A stretch of 64,000 bases of DNA. Origin: Roseibium sediminicola (GTDB lineage: Bacteria > Pseudomonadota > Alphaproteobacteria > Rhizobiales > Stappiaceae). The notes under the pieces are model-generated. The model saw only the letters and a program-made list of their open reading frames with translations. It was not told the DNA's origin and made no database searches. The stretch spans positions 1 through 64,000 of the forward strand of contig NZ_JALNMJ010000002.1 in assembly GCF_023156505.1 (NCBI RefSeq), given 5' to 3'. Positions 16,344 to 24,746 of the stretch are shown in pieces; the stretch's first letter is position 1; every line of letters begins with the position of its first letter. Position numbers and translations under genes: made by a program.

Positions 16344-17579
16344 ATGCTCAGCGATGCAGATATTCTCTCACTCTTGATGGGCCGCCGCGAAGGATATTCG
16401 CTGCCGCAGGCCTTTTACACCGACGCGGATGTCTATCAGGCGGACCTGAGGAACATCTGGCAGAAGGAATGGATCTTTGCCATTCCCTCGGCGGAAGTGC
16501 CGAAATCGGGCAATTACGTCACGCTGCAGATCGGCGACTATTCGGTCATCATCGTGCGCGGGTCGGACGGTGTCATCCGGGCGTTCCACAATTCCTGCCG
16601 CCACCGCGGCAGCCGGATCTGTGCGGCTTCCAAGGGCTCCGCACCAAAACTGGTCTGTCCGTATCACCAGTGGACCTATGAGCTCGACGGCAAGCTGCTG
16701 TGGGCGCGCGAAATGGGGCCGGACTTCAATCCGGGCGACCATGGCCTGAAGACGGTGCACTGCGTGGACGTATCTGGCATGGTCTTCATCTGCCTGGCCG
16801 CACAGGCGCCGGATACCGCGGATCTCGTCAAGCAGGCCGCACGCTATCTCGGGCCGCACGATCTTTCCAACCTGAAGGTGGCGCACCAGTCGTCGATCGT
16901 GGAACAGGGCAACTGGAAACTGGTGCTGGAAAACAACCGCGAGTGCTATCACTGCTCCGGATCGCATCCCTCCCTGTGCCGGACTTTCCCGGATGATCCG
17001 AACCTGGTGGGCGGCGACGATTCCACAAGTTCGAATGCCGGCAAGGCCCATGTGGAGCGCTGCGAGAATGCAGGTTTCCCGGCGAAATACCTGATTTCCG
17101 AAAACGAGCAGTGGCGCTTCGTGCGCATTCCGTTCCTGGGCGATGCCGTCAGCTACACCATGGACGGCAAGGCCGGAGTCTCCAAACGCATCGGCACCGT
17201 GCCGTTCGACAATGCCGGCTCCTGCCTGTTCTTCCATTATCCGAACACCTGGAACCACTTCCTGTCGGATTCGGTGCTGACCTTCCGCGTGTTGCCGATC
17301 GGACCGATGGAAACGGAAGTGACCACCACCTGGCTGGTGCACAAGGACGCCCAGGAAGGCGTCGATTACGATCTGAACCGCCTGACCGAGGTCTGGATCC
17401 ACACCAATGATGAGGACCGCCAGATCGTCGAGGAAAACCAGATCGGCATCAAGTCGCCGGCCTATGAGCCGGGGCCTTATTCTCCCATGCAGGAAAGCGG
17501 CGTCATCCAGTTCATTGACTGGTACGCACGCACCCTGGAAAACGGCCTGATCGGCCGCTTTCGCGTAGCGGCGGAGTAA
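16344..17579 (+). CDS. Rieske oxygenase, stachydrine/betaine N-demethylase alpha subunit (Stc2/GbcA family)
   Basis: A 411-residue ring-hydroxylating-type oxygenase that in this family removes an N-methyl group oxidatively as formaldehyde. The Rieske [2Fe-2S] ligands are C85-x-H87 and C105-xx-H108 (CRHRG; CPYHQW). The mononuclear iron site follows in LENNRECYHCSGSHPSLC. The C-terminal half (TWNHFLSD; TTTWLVHKDA; EGVDYDLNRLTEVW) agrees well with stachydrine demethylase Stc2 and less closely with glycine betaine GbcA. GGAAAGGA precedes the ATG. The reductase starts 5 bp after this gene's stop, so the two form an operon. Confidence 0.87.
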   Translation: MLSDADILSLLMGRREGYSLPQAFYTDADVYQADLRNIWQKEWIFAIPSAEVPKSGNYVTLQIGDYSVIIVRGSDGVIRAFHNSCRHRGSRICAASKGSAPKLVCPYHQWTYELDGKLLWAREMGPDFNPGDHGLKTVHCVDVSGMVFICLAAQAPDTADLVKQAARYLGPHDLSNLKVAHQSSIVEQGNWKLVLENNRECYHCSGSHPSLCRTFPDDPNLVGGDDSTSSNAGKAHVERCENAGFPAKYLISENEQWRFVRIPFLGDAVSYTMDGKAGVSKRIGTVPFDNAGSCLFFHYPNTWNHFLSDSVLTFRVLPIGPMETEVTTTWLVHKDAQEGVDYDLNRLTEVWIHTNDEDRQIVEENQIGIKSPAYEPGPYSPMQESGVIQFIDWYARTLENGLIGRFRVAAE

Positions 17580-17583
17580 GCTG

Positions 17584-18657
17584 ATGATCCCGATGCCCGG
17601 GCGTGACACGCCGGTTTGGAACGACAGTGAAGTCCTGGAATGTGTGGCCGTTCTGCCCGAGGCGCCGGAGGTAAGGACCTTTACCTTCCGCCCGCCGTCG
17701 GGCGCGACCTTTGTCTATCGGGCCGGCCAGTTCATCACCCTGGACCTGCCGGTTCCCGGCGGCAACGTACAGCGCACCTACACGATCTCGTCGTCGCCCG
17801 TGACCAGCGCCTATATCTCAGTGACGGTCAAGGCGCATGTGGACAGCATCGGCACCCGCTGGATGCTCGATCACCTGAAGCCGGGCATGCAAATCAAGGC
17901 CTATGGCCCCGCCGGCCTGTTCCACCTGCCGCCGAGCCCGGACGGAAAATACCTGTTTATCTCCGCCGGTTCCGGTGTCACGCCGATGATGTCGATGGCC
18001 CAGACCCTATTCGAGCGCGGCGAAGACCCGGACATCTGCTTCATCCAATGCGCCAACCGGCCGGTGGAACTGATCTTCCGCCAGAAGCTGGAATACATGG
18101 CCAGCAGGGTCACCGGCCTGCAGTTGCATTTCGTTGTGTCCAAAAGCGACCCCTATGAGGTCTGGACCGGCTATCGCGGCCATTTCAACCAGCTCATGCT
18201 CGGTCTGATGTGCAACGACTATCTGGAGCGGGATGTCTTTTGCTGCGGACCGGAAGGGTTCATGGAATCGGTGCGCGAGATCCTGAACTCGCTCGGCTAC
18301 GACATGGACCGCTATTACCAGGAAAGCTTCCAGGCGCCGGCGGAAACCAAGGCGGAGCTGACCGAGTTCGACGACGTGGTGCCCCAGGACGATGTCCAGG
18401 CGCAGATCGTCTTTGCCAATTCGCAGGTCTCTGCCTGGTGCTCGGAAACCGATACGGTTCTGGCAGTCGCCAAGGATGCCGGTCTAAATATTCCTTCTGG
18501 CTGTACCTTCGGCGTCTGCGGTACCTGCAAGGTCAAGAAACTCTCCGGCGACGTGCATATGGTCCATTCGGGCGGCATCAGCGAGGAAGATGTCGAAGCC
18601 GGCTACATCCTGGCCTGCTGTTCCAATCCCATCGGGACGGTTGAAGTCGAGGTTTGA
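17584..18657 (+). CDS. Hybrid-cluster type NAD(P)H oxidoreductase, reductase for the Rieske demethylase (GbcB-like)
   Basis: A 357-residue electron-transfer protein: FAD-binding barrel (about residues 15-110; AGQFITLDLP, RTYTISSSP), NAD(P)-binding domain (about 115-235; LFISAGSGVTPMMSM, CGPEGFMESVR), and a C-terminal plant-type [2Fe-2S] ferredoxin (about 270-357) with CTFGVCGTC plus the distal cysteine in LACCS. This architecture supplies electrons from NAD(P)H to Rieske N-demethylases. It lies four bases downstream of the oxygenase gene with ATG at 17584, clearly a partner. Confidence 0.9.
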   Translation: MIPMPGRDTPVWNDSEVLECVAVLPEAPEVRTFTFRPPSGATFVYRAGQFITLDLPVPGGNVQRTYTISSSPVTSAYISVTVKAHVDSIGTRWMLDHLKPGMQIKAYGPAGLFHLPPSPDGKYLFISAGSGVTPMMSMAQTLFERGEDPDICFIQCANRPVELIFRQKLEYMASRVTGLQLHFVVSKSDPYEVWTGYRGHFNQLMLGLMCNDYLERDVFCCGPEGFMESVREILNSLGYDMDRYYQESFQAPAETKAELTEFDDVVPQDDVQAQIVFANSQVSAWCSETDTVLAVAKDAGLNIPSGCTFGVCGTCKVKKLSGDVHMVHSGGISEEDVEAGYILACCSNPIGTVEVEV

Positions 18658-18749
18658 GGGGACATACGGAAATATTCAAAATTTGAGATGTATCAATGGC
18701 GCGCCGGGGCAAGCAGGCTTAATCTGGGTCGTCATTGGGAGGATATCGC

Positions 18750-19241
18750 ATGTTGAAATTTCCTTGGATCACTTGTCTTGCCGGCGCCATGCTGCTCGGG
18801 CCTACTGTCACGTTGGCAACTGCGCAATCCGTGCCGGAAGGGGTGACGGCCTACCAGGTGGAGGCCGCCTTCGAAGATGTGCGCTTCGATCTGGAAAACG
18901 CCATCGTCAATCGGGGCCTCGTCATCGACTATGTGTCCCATATCGGCGACATGCTGGCGCGAACCTCGGAAGATGTCGGCGGCGAGAAGCAGATCTTCGC
19001 GGAGGCGCAGGCGATGCTGTTCTGCTCCGCCAACCTGTCGCGCAAGGCCATGGAAGCCGATGCGGCCAACATCGCCTATTGTCCCTATTCGGTGTTCGTC
19101 TACGAACTGCCCGATCAGCTTGGCACGATCACGGTCGGGTTCCGGCATCTGGCGGAAACGGGCTCGGACGCATCGAAAGCGGCAATTGCCGATGTCAACG
19201 CGCTGCTGGATGAGCTGGCCAGGGAGGCCGCCGGACAATAA
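18750..19241 (+). CDS. Exported DUF302 domain protein
   Basis: A 163-residue protein with a signal peptide (residues about 1-26, ending LATAQS) and one DUF302 domain. The typical pattern is visible: a helix starting AFEDVRFDLENAI, VIDYVSHIGDML, then a strand-rich end FCPYS-like (YCPYSVFVYEL) and the VGFRH segment. DUF302 proteins are small periplasmic proteins of uncertain function, sometimes near electron-transfer or heavy-metal genes. GGGAGGA precedes the ATG at 18750 by 6 bp. It lies 92 bp after the demethylase reductase, so cotranscription is possible but not compelling. Confidence 0.82.
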   Translation: MLKFPWITCLAGAMLLGPTVTLATAQSVPEGVTAYQVEAAFEDVRFDLENAIVNRGLVIDYVSHIGDMLARTSEDVGGEKQIFAEAQAMLFCSANLSRKAMEADAANIAYCPYSVFVYELPDQLGTITVGFRHLAETGSDASKAAIADVNALLDELAREAAGQ

Positions 19242-19254
19242 TCGGCGGCCAAGT

Positions 19255-20010
19255 TCACTCTTCAATCGGCTTGCGCAGCCGCGCCAGCACTTTCTCCGAG
19301 GTTAGCTCCCGGGCGGCCGCGCGGCCGACCTTGCGCGCGGTCTTGTCCTCAGACGCGCTCAAGGCCTCCGCAAGCGCGAGGGCGGGTTGATGAAGGTCAG
19401 CCGAGCGTTTGCCGATCTGGCGCAGGGCCCAGTGCACCGCTTTCCAGACGAAATTACGCTCGTCGTCGGCGAAATGCTCGATCAGATCCAGATCTTCGAT
19501 GAATTCGCTGTTGGGGGCGCTCTTGGCATGGACCGCGCGCCAGGCGATCAGGGCAAAACCGGCGCGGCGGACAAACTCGCGTTCATCCGCCACCAGAGCA
19601 GCAACCAGCTCGTTCGACCCGGCGCGCCGCGCCAGAACATTGGTCAGCTGATCGCACAGGTCCCACGATTCGATATCGTTCAGCCAGGAGAGCGCCAGCT
19701 CCGGGGAAAGCGACCTGTGTGGTGTCAGCAGGATCGCCAGCAGGCGGGCTTCATGCCAGCCGCTCTCCCACAGGTCCTGCGCCAGGCCCGGCAACCTTTC
19801 CGGGGATTGGCGGATTCGGCGGGCGAGGGGGCGGAGCACCGAAAGCGGCACACCGAAGGCTTTCGAGGTTTCGATGCCGAACCGGGCCATGCCCGAACGA
19901 TTCGCCTCGGAGCCGCCGGTGCGCAACTCCTCAAGCACGGTCTCCACCGTCCAGGCCTGGTCTGATACACCCACGGAAACCGCCGGCCGCTTACTTGTCG
20001 GCGTTTTCAA
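19255..20010 (-). CDS. DNA alkylation repair protein (AlkD-like HEAT-repeat)
   Basis: A 251-residue all-helical protein. The characteristic features are GMARFGIETSKAFGVPL near the N-terminus, the WESGWHEARLLAILL segment, SWDLCDQLTNVL and FVRRAGFALIAWRAVH, and the DERNFVWKAVHWALRQIGKR helix pair. These match the DNA alkylation repair (AlkC/AlkD-like) HEAT fold, whose AlkD members excise N3/N7 alkylpurines without base flipping. The gene starts 20 bp inside the 3' end of the dehydrogenase gene on the same strand, so it is probably cotranscribed and may rely on translational coupling. Confidence 0.88.
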   Translation of the reverse strand: MKTPTSKRPAVSVGVSDQAWTVETVLEELRTGGSEANRSGMARFGIETSKAFGVPLSVLRPLARRIRQSPERLPGLAQDLWESGWHEARLLAILLTPHRSLSPELALSWLNDIESWDLCDQLTNVLARRAGSNELVAALVADEREFVRRAGFALIAWRAVHAKSAPNSEFIEDLDLIEHFADDERNFVWKAVHWALRQIGKRSADLHQPALALAEALSASEDKTARKVGRAAARELTSEKVLARLRKPIEE

Positions 20011-20869
20011 GCCGGGCGATCAGGCTGGACGTGTCCCAACGCTTGCCACCCATCGCCTGGACTTCGGCATAGAACTGATCGACCAGGGCGGTTACCGGCA
20101 GGCGGGCGCCGGTGTCGTTCGCGGTCTTAAGGCAGATGCCGAGATCCTTGCGCATCCAGTCGACCGCGAAGCCGTAGTCGAACTTGCCTGCATTCATGGT
20201 CTCCCAGCGGTTTTCCATCTGCCAGGACTGGGCCGCGCCGCCGCGGATCGCGGAGATGACCTTTTCCACGTCGAGATCGGCCTTCTTGGCAAAATGGATC
20301 GCTTCGGACAGCCCCTGGACCAGACCGGCAATGCAGATCTGGTTGACCATCTTGGTGAGCTGGCCGGCGCCGCTTTCGCCCATCAGGCCGACAAACTTGG
20401 CAAAACACTCGATCACCGGCTGAGCCTTGTCGAACATGTCCTGATCGCCGCCGCACATGACGGTCAGGAAGCCGTTCTCGGCGCCGGCCTGGCCGCCGGA
20501 GACGGGCGCGTCGATGAAACCGCAGCCCTTTTCCTTCGCCGCCGCGTAAAGTTCTCTGGCGACTTCGGCGGAGGCCGTGGTGTTGTCGATGAAGATTGCG
20601 CCGGATTTCAGCCCGTGAAAGGCGCCATCCGGACCGGTCGTTACCGAGCGTAGATCGTCGTCATTGCCGACGCAGGCAAAGACAAAATCGCAGTCTTCGG
20701 CAGCTTCCTTTGGCGTTGTCGCGAAACTGCCGCCATATTCCTTGGCCCATTTTTCGGCCTTGGCGGTGGTCCGGTTATAGACGGTGACCTCGTGGCCGCC
20801 CTTGGTTTTCAGGTAACCGGCCATCGGATATCCCATGACGCCCAGACCGATGAATGCAACCTTTGCCAT
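19991..20869 (-). CDS. 3-hydroxyisobutyrate-dehydrogenase-family NAD(P)-dependent oxidoreductase
   Basis: A 292-residue beta-hydroxyacid dehydrogenase. The N-terminal Rossmann motif is FIGLGVMGYPMAGYL; the substrate signature is IDAPVSGGQAGAENG; the catalytic lysine is in GQLTKMVNQ (K at about 170). The C-terminal helical domain (FDYGFAVDWMRKDLGI) completes the family length. Related enzymes act on 3-hydroxyisobutyrate, tartronate semialdehyde or succinic semialdehyde; the sequence alone does not decide. The gene precedes the AlkD-like gene, overlapping it by 20 bp. A large three-armed inverted repeat lies just upstream of its start. Confidence 0.9.
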   Translation of the reverse strand: MAKVAFIGLGVMGYPMAGYLKTKGGHEVTVYNRTTAKAEKWAKEYGGSFATTPKEAAEDCDFVFACVGNDDDLRSVTTGPDGAFHGLKSGAIFIDNTTASAEVARELYAAAKEKGCGFIDAPVSGGQAGAENGFLTVMCGGDQDMFDKAQPVIECFAKFVGLMGESGAGQLTKMVNQICIAGLVQGLSEAIHFAKKADLDVEKVISAIRGGAAQSWQMENRWETMNAGKFDYGFAVDWMRKDLGICLKTANDTGARLPVTALVDQFYAEVQAMGGKRWDTSSLIARLENADK

Positions 20870-20984
20870 GACACGGCTCCTTTCTCAGACAAAGGCCCGG
20901 TTCTGAACCGGGCCTCTTTGTAAAACATGTTCGTCATGGTTTTAGGGCATTTCCCGAAGACTGTCAGCCTCCGGTCACAATCCC

Positions 20985-21252
20985 TTAGAGCATCGGGCGT
21001 TAAGTTTGAAGCATTTGATGATGGAAAGCAGCTCACTCGGCGAGGCGCGTCCCGCAGCGCGATGCGGTGCATCGGGCAAAGGGCGCAACGCTGCCGATGA
21101 GCTGCTTTCCATCACCCGAAGGGCCGGATTCCTTTGCCCGCTGACGTCGTTGGCTTGCGCTTGTGGTGGGAAGCACCACGGCGCGCAACCCGCCTCGTCA
21201 GCAGGCAAAGGAATCCCTTCAAATGCTGCAAACTTAACGCCCGATGCTCTAA
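20985..21252. repeat. 268-bp three-armed (cloverleaf) inverted repeat
   Basis: Outer arms at 20985-21016 and 21221-21252 match in inverted orientation at 31 of 32 bases (they begin TTAGAGCATCGGGCG). Inside are two further inverted repeats. The first is 21020-21041 with 21093-21113 (GATGGAAAGCAGCTCA..CGGC). The second is 21126-21146 with 21196-21216, 20 of 21 bases (GGATTCCTTTGCCCGCTGACG, one mismatch). The second arm contains a smaller hairpin (GTGGTG/CACCAC enclosed by TTGCGC/GCGCAA). As DNA or RNA this folds into a three-way junction. It encodes no protein. It could be a MITE-like element or a structured RNA. Confidence 0.9.
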
Positions 21253-21256
21253 GCCC

Positions 21257-21409
21257 TCAGGCCCAATAGGGGCGCCGCTGCCACAGCCACAGGTGCCGCT
21301 GACGCTTCTGGTCGGTCACTTCAAGACGTTCCTGCGTTTTCGGATCCGGGCGGGTGTTCGGCGTGAAACGGGTTGCTTCGAGAAAGCTGCGGGCATAAAT
21401 ATCAAACAT
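21257..21409 (-). CDS. Small basic aromatic protein, 50 residues
   Basis: A short frame beginning MFDIYARSFLEATRF and ending in an Arg/Trp-rich tail (RQRHLWLWQRRPYWA). The ATG is preceded by AGAGGA at suitable spacing on the minus strand. It has no signal peptide or transmembrane segment and no family that I recognise. It is divergent from the LysR gene (start to start 100 bp), and the LysR operator-like palindrome lies between them, so it may be the regulator's direct target. It ends 4 bp before the three-armed repeat. Confidence 0.6.
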   Translation of the reverse strand: MFDIYARSFLEATRFTPNTRPDPKTQERLEVTDQKRQRHLWLWQRRPYWA

Positions 21410-21439
21410 TGGCTTACATCCTCTTGCCGGTTGATGTGA

Positions 21440-21478
21440 GCTTAATGTGGCTGATATGTTCGCTTAATGCCAGTTAAG
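21440..21478. promoter_or_regulatory. Likely LysR operator in the divergent promoter
   Basis: GCTTAATG occurs at 21440-21447 and again at 21462-21469. The second copy is part of the palindrome CTTAA-TGCCAG-TTAAG (21463-21478), which contains the T-N11-A pattern expected of LysR-type boxes. The region lies 32-70 bp upstream of the LysR start and between it and the divergent 50-residue gene. Confidence 0.55.
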
Positions 21479-21509
21479 TAGATTTTTGAACTGTAAGGTG
21501 ATATTACAT

Positions 21510-22409
21510 ATGGATTGGCGTTCCTTGCCGTCGCTCAACAGCTTGAAGGCCTTTGCCGCTGTCGCGGAGACCAGGAGCCTGTCTGCCGCCGGCCGCGAAT
21601 TGAATGTGACCCATGCGGCCATCAGTCAGCAGATCCGGTCCCTGGAAGCGTTTCTCGGCCTGCAGCTCGTGGTGCGCGAAGGCAGGGGCGTGGCGCTCAC
21701 TCCGGAAGGCGAGCGCCTGTTCGAAGGGGTCAGCAGCGGCTTCGAGACCATCCTTGAGACGTTGGACGATCTTCTGCAGGACGACGTCGCGCGGCCGCTC
21801 AACATCACCATGACGCCGTCTTTTGCCATCAGCTGGTTGATGCCGCGGATCAACGACTTCCGTTTAAAACACCCGGATATCGAGCTGATGCTCAATCCGT
21901 CGGCGGAAGTGGTGGAATTCCGGCCGGGCGGGATCGACCTTGCCATCCGCTTTGGTGCTGGCAACTGGTCGGGGCTCGACGCCGAATTGTTTCTGGCCAC
22001 AAACTTCGCCGTTGTCGGCGCCAACTGTCTGATCGGGGATCGAAAGATCGAGAAACCCGAGGATCTGCTCGATTTTCCCTGGCTGCAGGAATACGGCACC
22101 AACGAGCTTGCCATCTGGATGGAGCGTCAGGGCGTGGTGCCGAAGGGCAAGCTGAACATCACCCATCTGCCGGGCTACATGGTCTTGGAAGGCCTGCGTC
22201 GCGGCGACGGGATCTCCGCGACGGCCAAAACCTTCATCGAAGCCGACATCGAGGCCGGCAATCTCACGGTTCTGTTCGAGGAGGGGGTCTATCCGGGCAC
22301 GGGCTATCACCTGGTGACCCGCCCCGGTCTCAAGCGCCCGCCGCTCAAGGCGTTCATGGCCTGGATGCGCTCGATGCGCACAGAACAGATCGCGCGCACG
22401 GGAGAGTGA
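21510..22409 (+). CDS. LysR family transcriptional regulator (GcvA-like)
   Basis: A 299-residue regulator. Residues about 1-60 form the LysR HTH (PSLNSLKAFAAVAETRSLSA, LNVTHAAISQQIRSLE). The rest is the periplasmic-binding-like effector domain (FRPGGIDLAIRFGAGNWSG; LPGYMVLEGLRRGDGISAT). The overall pattern, including the opening PSLNSLKAF and the RFGxGxW turn, resembles the GcvA/AmpR-like group. The ATG at 21510 follows TAAGGTGA; a TTG at 21486 is less likely. The effector is unknown. Candidate targets are the divergent small gene and the gene itself. Confidence 0.92.
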   Translation: MDWRSLPSLNSLKAFAAVAETRSLSAAGRELNVTHAAISQQIRSLEAFLGLQLVVREGRGVALTPEGERLFEGVSSGFETILETLDDLLQDDVARPLNITMTPSFAISWLMPRINDFRLKHPDIELMLNPSAEVVEFRPGGIDLAIRFGAGNWSGLDAELFLATNFAVVGANCLIGDRKIEKPEDLLDFPWLQEYGTNELAIWMERQGVVPKGKLNITHLPGYMVLEGLRRGDGISATAKTFIEADIEAGNLTVLFEEGVYPGTGYHLVTRPGLKRPPLKAFMAWMRSMRTEQIARTGE

Positions 22410-22428
22410 AGCCTCTATTGTCGTGATG

Positions 22429-23841
22429 TCATTCCGCGGCTGCCTGTCCAGCGGTTCCGGCCAGGGGCCGTCCAAGGCTGCCTTCAAGCCGTTCCCTGTG
22501 GTGGTCGAGAAAGGCAAGGCCGGTCTCGTAGCCGACCTCGAACAGGAAGGACAGGTTCGAATGGCTCCAGTCTAGGATCTTCGGCCAGTGATTGTCCGGG
22601 ATGTGGCGGCGGAACGGCATGCGCAGCAATTCCGAGCGGCGGCTGTGCGTGGCGGCGCAAGTCGAGGGCACGCCCGCGGCAAGTTCGCGCTCCTTCAAAT
22701 AGGCTTCGCGTTGGCGGACGAAAGCGCCGTAATCCTTGTCGACCAGGCCGGTAAGGGTCTTGAGTTTCTGATCGTCATGGTCCCTCAGATAGGCCGCCAT
22801 CTTGTCCCTGAATACAGCGAGATCGACATCGGCGCTGCCGAGCAGGTCGGCCAGCTCGTAAAGCTCCCGCTCTGCGCGGATCAGGTCGCGTTTGTCCTTG
22901 AAGGCACCGGCATCCGTCTCCGCGAGCTCCGCCGCTTCCTCCAGCGCGGTGAGGAAGCGTTGCTGCGCATGCTGCGCGCGCCGCGCCTTGAACTGGCTGA
23001 GGCTGTTTTCCGCCAGCCGAGTCAGCGGGGCGATGATCGACTGCACCCAGGCATCGGTCAGGTCGCGCGGTTCGTCGACCAGCTTGCGATGGCCCAGAAT
23101 GTCGAAAAAAATGATCGTGTCGATGTTGCCGTCGACCATGACATTTTCCGGATTCAGCTGCAGCGGATCAAAGGCCGAGCCTTCCAGATAGGTTTTTTCG
23201 CCGCCCTGACCGTCAGGCAGCTTGTAGGGTTCGTAAATGAACGGCATCGCAAGCGCTGCCTTGCAATGATCCAGGCTGAGGGCTTCGCGGTCGAAGGAGA
23301 CATCCGCCCGGTCCTCGATGCAATAGCTGCCGAGCCGGAACTTTGCCTCGCCGAGATTGTCGAGAAAGGCATCGAAATCGACCAGTCCCTCGATCCAGGA
23401 CGGCGGCTGGCACAGGCCCTTGCTCCAGGGTGTGAGGCTGGAGGGGATCATGGTCGCCGACATCAGCGCCATCCAGTCGCTGACAAGGCGCTGTTCGCGC
23501 GTGTCCCTAGGCGCCTGGAAAAACAGGTTGAAGGCCGGGGCGAGGGCTTCGGCAACGGGTCCTGGTTTCTGGAAGACTTTGAAATTGATCGGCATGAACT
23601 GGTAGATGAGGTCCTCGATCCCCATCGTGCTGGTCGCCCGGAAGGCACGCCGGCGCGCCTCGCTGAGGCTTTCGCCGGGCCCGAGGCGTTTCGGCGACAC
23701 GTAGAGCAGTCCGGCCAGCATGCCGGCCCCCGTCGTCGACATGACCTCGAAATCGAGGCCGGCTTCTTCGAGCGCCAGCAAGGCGCCGCTCATCAGGGGA
23801 AGATGCGGCGCGCCGCCGCCCAGAACCAGTCCAATAGGCAT
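22429..23841 (-). CDS. Patatin-like protein with substituted catalytic residues
   Basis: A 470-residue patatin-domain protein. The oxyanion-hole motif is present at the N-terminus (GLVLGGGAPHLPLMSGAL). The nucleophile elbow that should read GxSxG is TTGAG at 36-40, so the serine position (38) is glycine. The Asp-Gly-Gly/Ala motif is replaced by YLEGSAFDP. By family knowledge both members of the Ser-Asp dyad are therefore missing and phospholipase activity is doubtful; a structural or regulatory role is possible. The C-terminal 180 residues are helical and charged with no recognised domain. It is convergent with the LysR gene, 19 bp apart. Confidence 0.8.
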   Translation of the reverse strand: MPIGLVLGGGAPHLPLMSGALLALEEAGLDFEVMSTTGAGMLAGLLYVSPKRLGPGESLSEARRRAFRATSTMGIEDLIYQFMPINFKVFQKPGPVAEALAPAFNLFFQAPRDTREQRLVSDWMALMSATMIPSSLTPWSKGLCQPPSWIEGLVDFDAFLDNLGEAKFRLGSYCIEDRADVSFDREALSLDHCKAALAMPFIYEPYKLPDGQGGEKTYLEGSAFDPLQLNPENVMVDGNIDTIIFFDILGHRKLVDEPRDLTDAWVQSIIAPLTRLAENSLSQFKARRAQHAQQRFLTALEEAAELAETDAGAFKDKRDLIRAERELYELADLLGSADVDLAVFRDKMAAYLRDHDDQKLKTLTGLVDKDYGAFVRQREAYLKERELAAGVPSTCAATHSRRSELLRMPFRRHIPDNHWPKILDWSHSNLSFLFEVGYETGLAFLDHHRERLEGSLGRPLAGTAGQAAAE

Positions 23842-24039
23842 CTTGAAAATCCGGCTAAAACAATCTGGGGTTTAGAATAACACGGTTTTCGCGCCCGAAA
23901 ATCTCCAGCTGTGCCCTGCAGAAAAGTCGAATGCGGCTTTCATTCATTCAACCCCTTGATCCGATCCATTCAGCAAAATCATTTGCCGTGCTCGAACCGA
24001 CTGCCTAGCTAATTGCGACGAGATCAAAGGAGACAGACA

Positions 24040-24744
24040 ATGAGCGATAGCAAGGTAGCCCTGATCACCGCCGGCGGATCCGGCATGGGCGCGGATGCGG
24101 CACGGCGGCTGGCAGCCGACGGTTTCAAGGTCGCGATTCTGTCGTCCTCGGGCAAGGGCGAAGCCCTGGCGGAAGAACTCGGCGGTGTCGGCTTCACCGG
24201 CTCGAACCTCTCCAATGACGACCTGAAGTCCTTTGTTCAAAAGGCTCTGGATGCCTTTGGGCAGATTGACGTTCTGGTGAATTCGTCCGGTCACGGTCCG
24301 AAGGGTGATATTCTGGAAATCTCCGACGAGGACTGGCATCTCGGAATGGATTATTACCTGATGAACGTCATACGTCCGAGCCGGTTGGTCGCGCCGGTGA
24401 TGGCGGCCCAGGGCAGCGGCACGGTGATCAACATCTCCACCTTTGCCGTCTTCGAGCCGGACCCGATGTTCCCGACCTCCGGCGTCTTCCGTGCCGGTCT
24501 TGCCAGCTTCACAAAGCTCTTTTCCGACAAGTTCGCGGCCGAGAACGTGCGCATGAACAATGTGCTGCCCGGCTTCATCGACAGCCTGCCGGAAAAGGAA
24601 GACCGCAGATCCCGCATCCCGATGGGTCGCTACGGCCGCTCCGACGAAGTCTCCAGCCTGATCTCCTATCTTGCCAGCGACGCGGCGGCCTATGTCACGG
24701 GGCAGAACATCCGGATCGATGGTGGGCTGACACGGTCGGTGTGA
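24040..24744 (+). CDS. Short-chain dehydrogenase/reductase with altered active site
   Basis: A 234-residue SDR fold: cofactor loop TAGGSGMGADAARRLA, DVLVNSSGHG, and C-terminal VTGQNIRIDGGLTRS. In classical SDRs the catalytic residues are Ser, Tyr and Lys in S-x12-YxxxK. Here the aligned positions (INIST... SGVFRAGL) are Thr, Ser and Arg. The usual proton-relay chemistry is therefore compromised, though the nucleotide site looks intact. AAAGGAG precedes the ATG at 24040. Homologues are often annotated simply as SDR oxidoreductases. Its role could be as a non-canonical reductase or a binding protein. It is convergent with the WG-repeat gene. Confidence 0.85.
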   Translation: MSDSKVALITAGGSGMGADAARRLAADGFKVAILSSSGKGEALAEELGGVGFTGSNLSNDDLKSFVQKALDAFGQIDVLVNSSGHGPKGDILEISDEDWHLGMDYYLMNVIRPSRLVAPVMAAQGSGTVINISTFAVFEPDPMFPTSGVFRAGLASFTKLFSDKFAAENVRMNNVLPGFIDSLPEKEDRRSRIPMGRYGRSDEVSSLISYLASDAAAYVTGQNIRIDGGLTRSV

Positions 24745-24746
24745 TA

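Noticed and set aside
16344-18657. Assignment of the Rieske oxygenase pair to glycine betaine (GbcAB) degradation
   Set aside because: Not excluded, but the sequence pattern and the adjacent N-methylproline-demethylase-like gene fit stachydrine better; no dimethylglycine or sarcosine oxidase genes are nearby.
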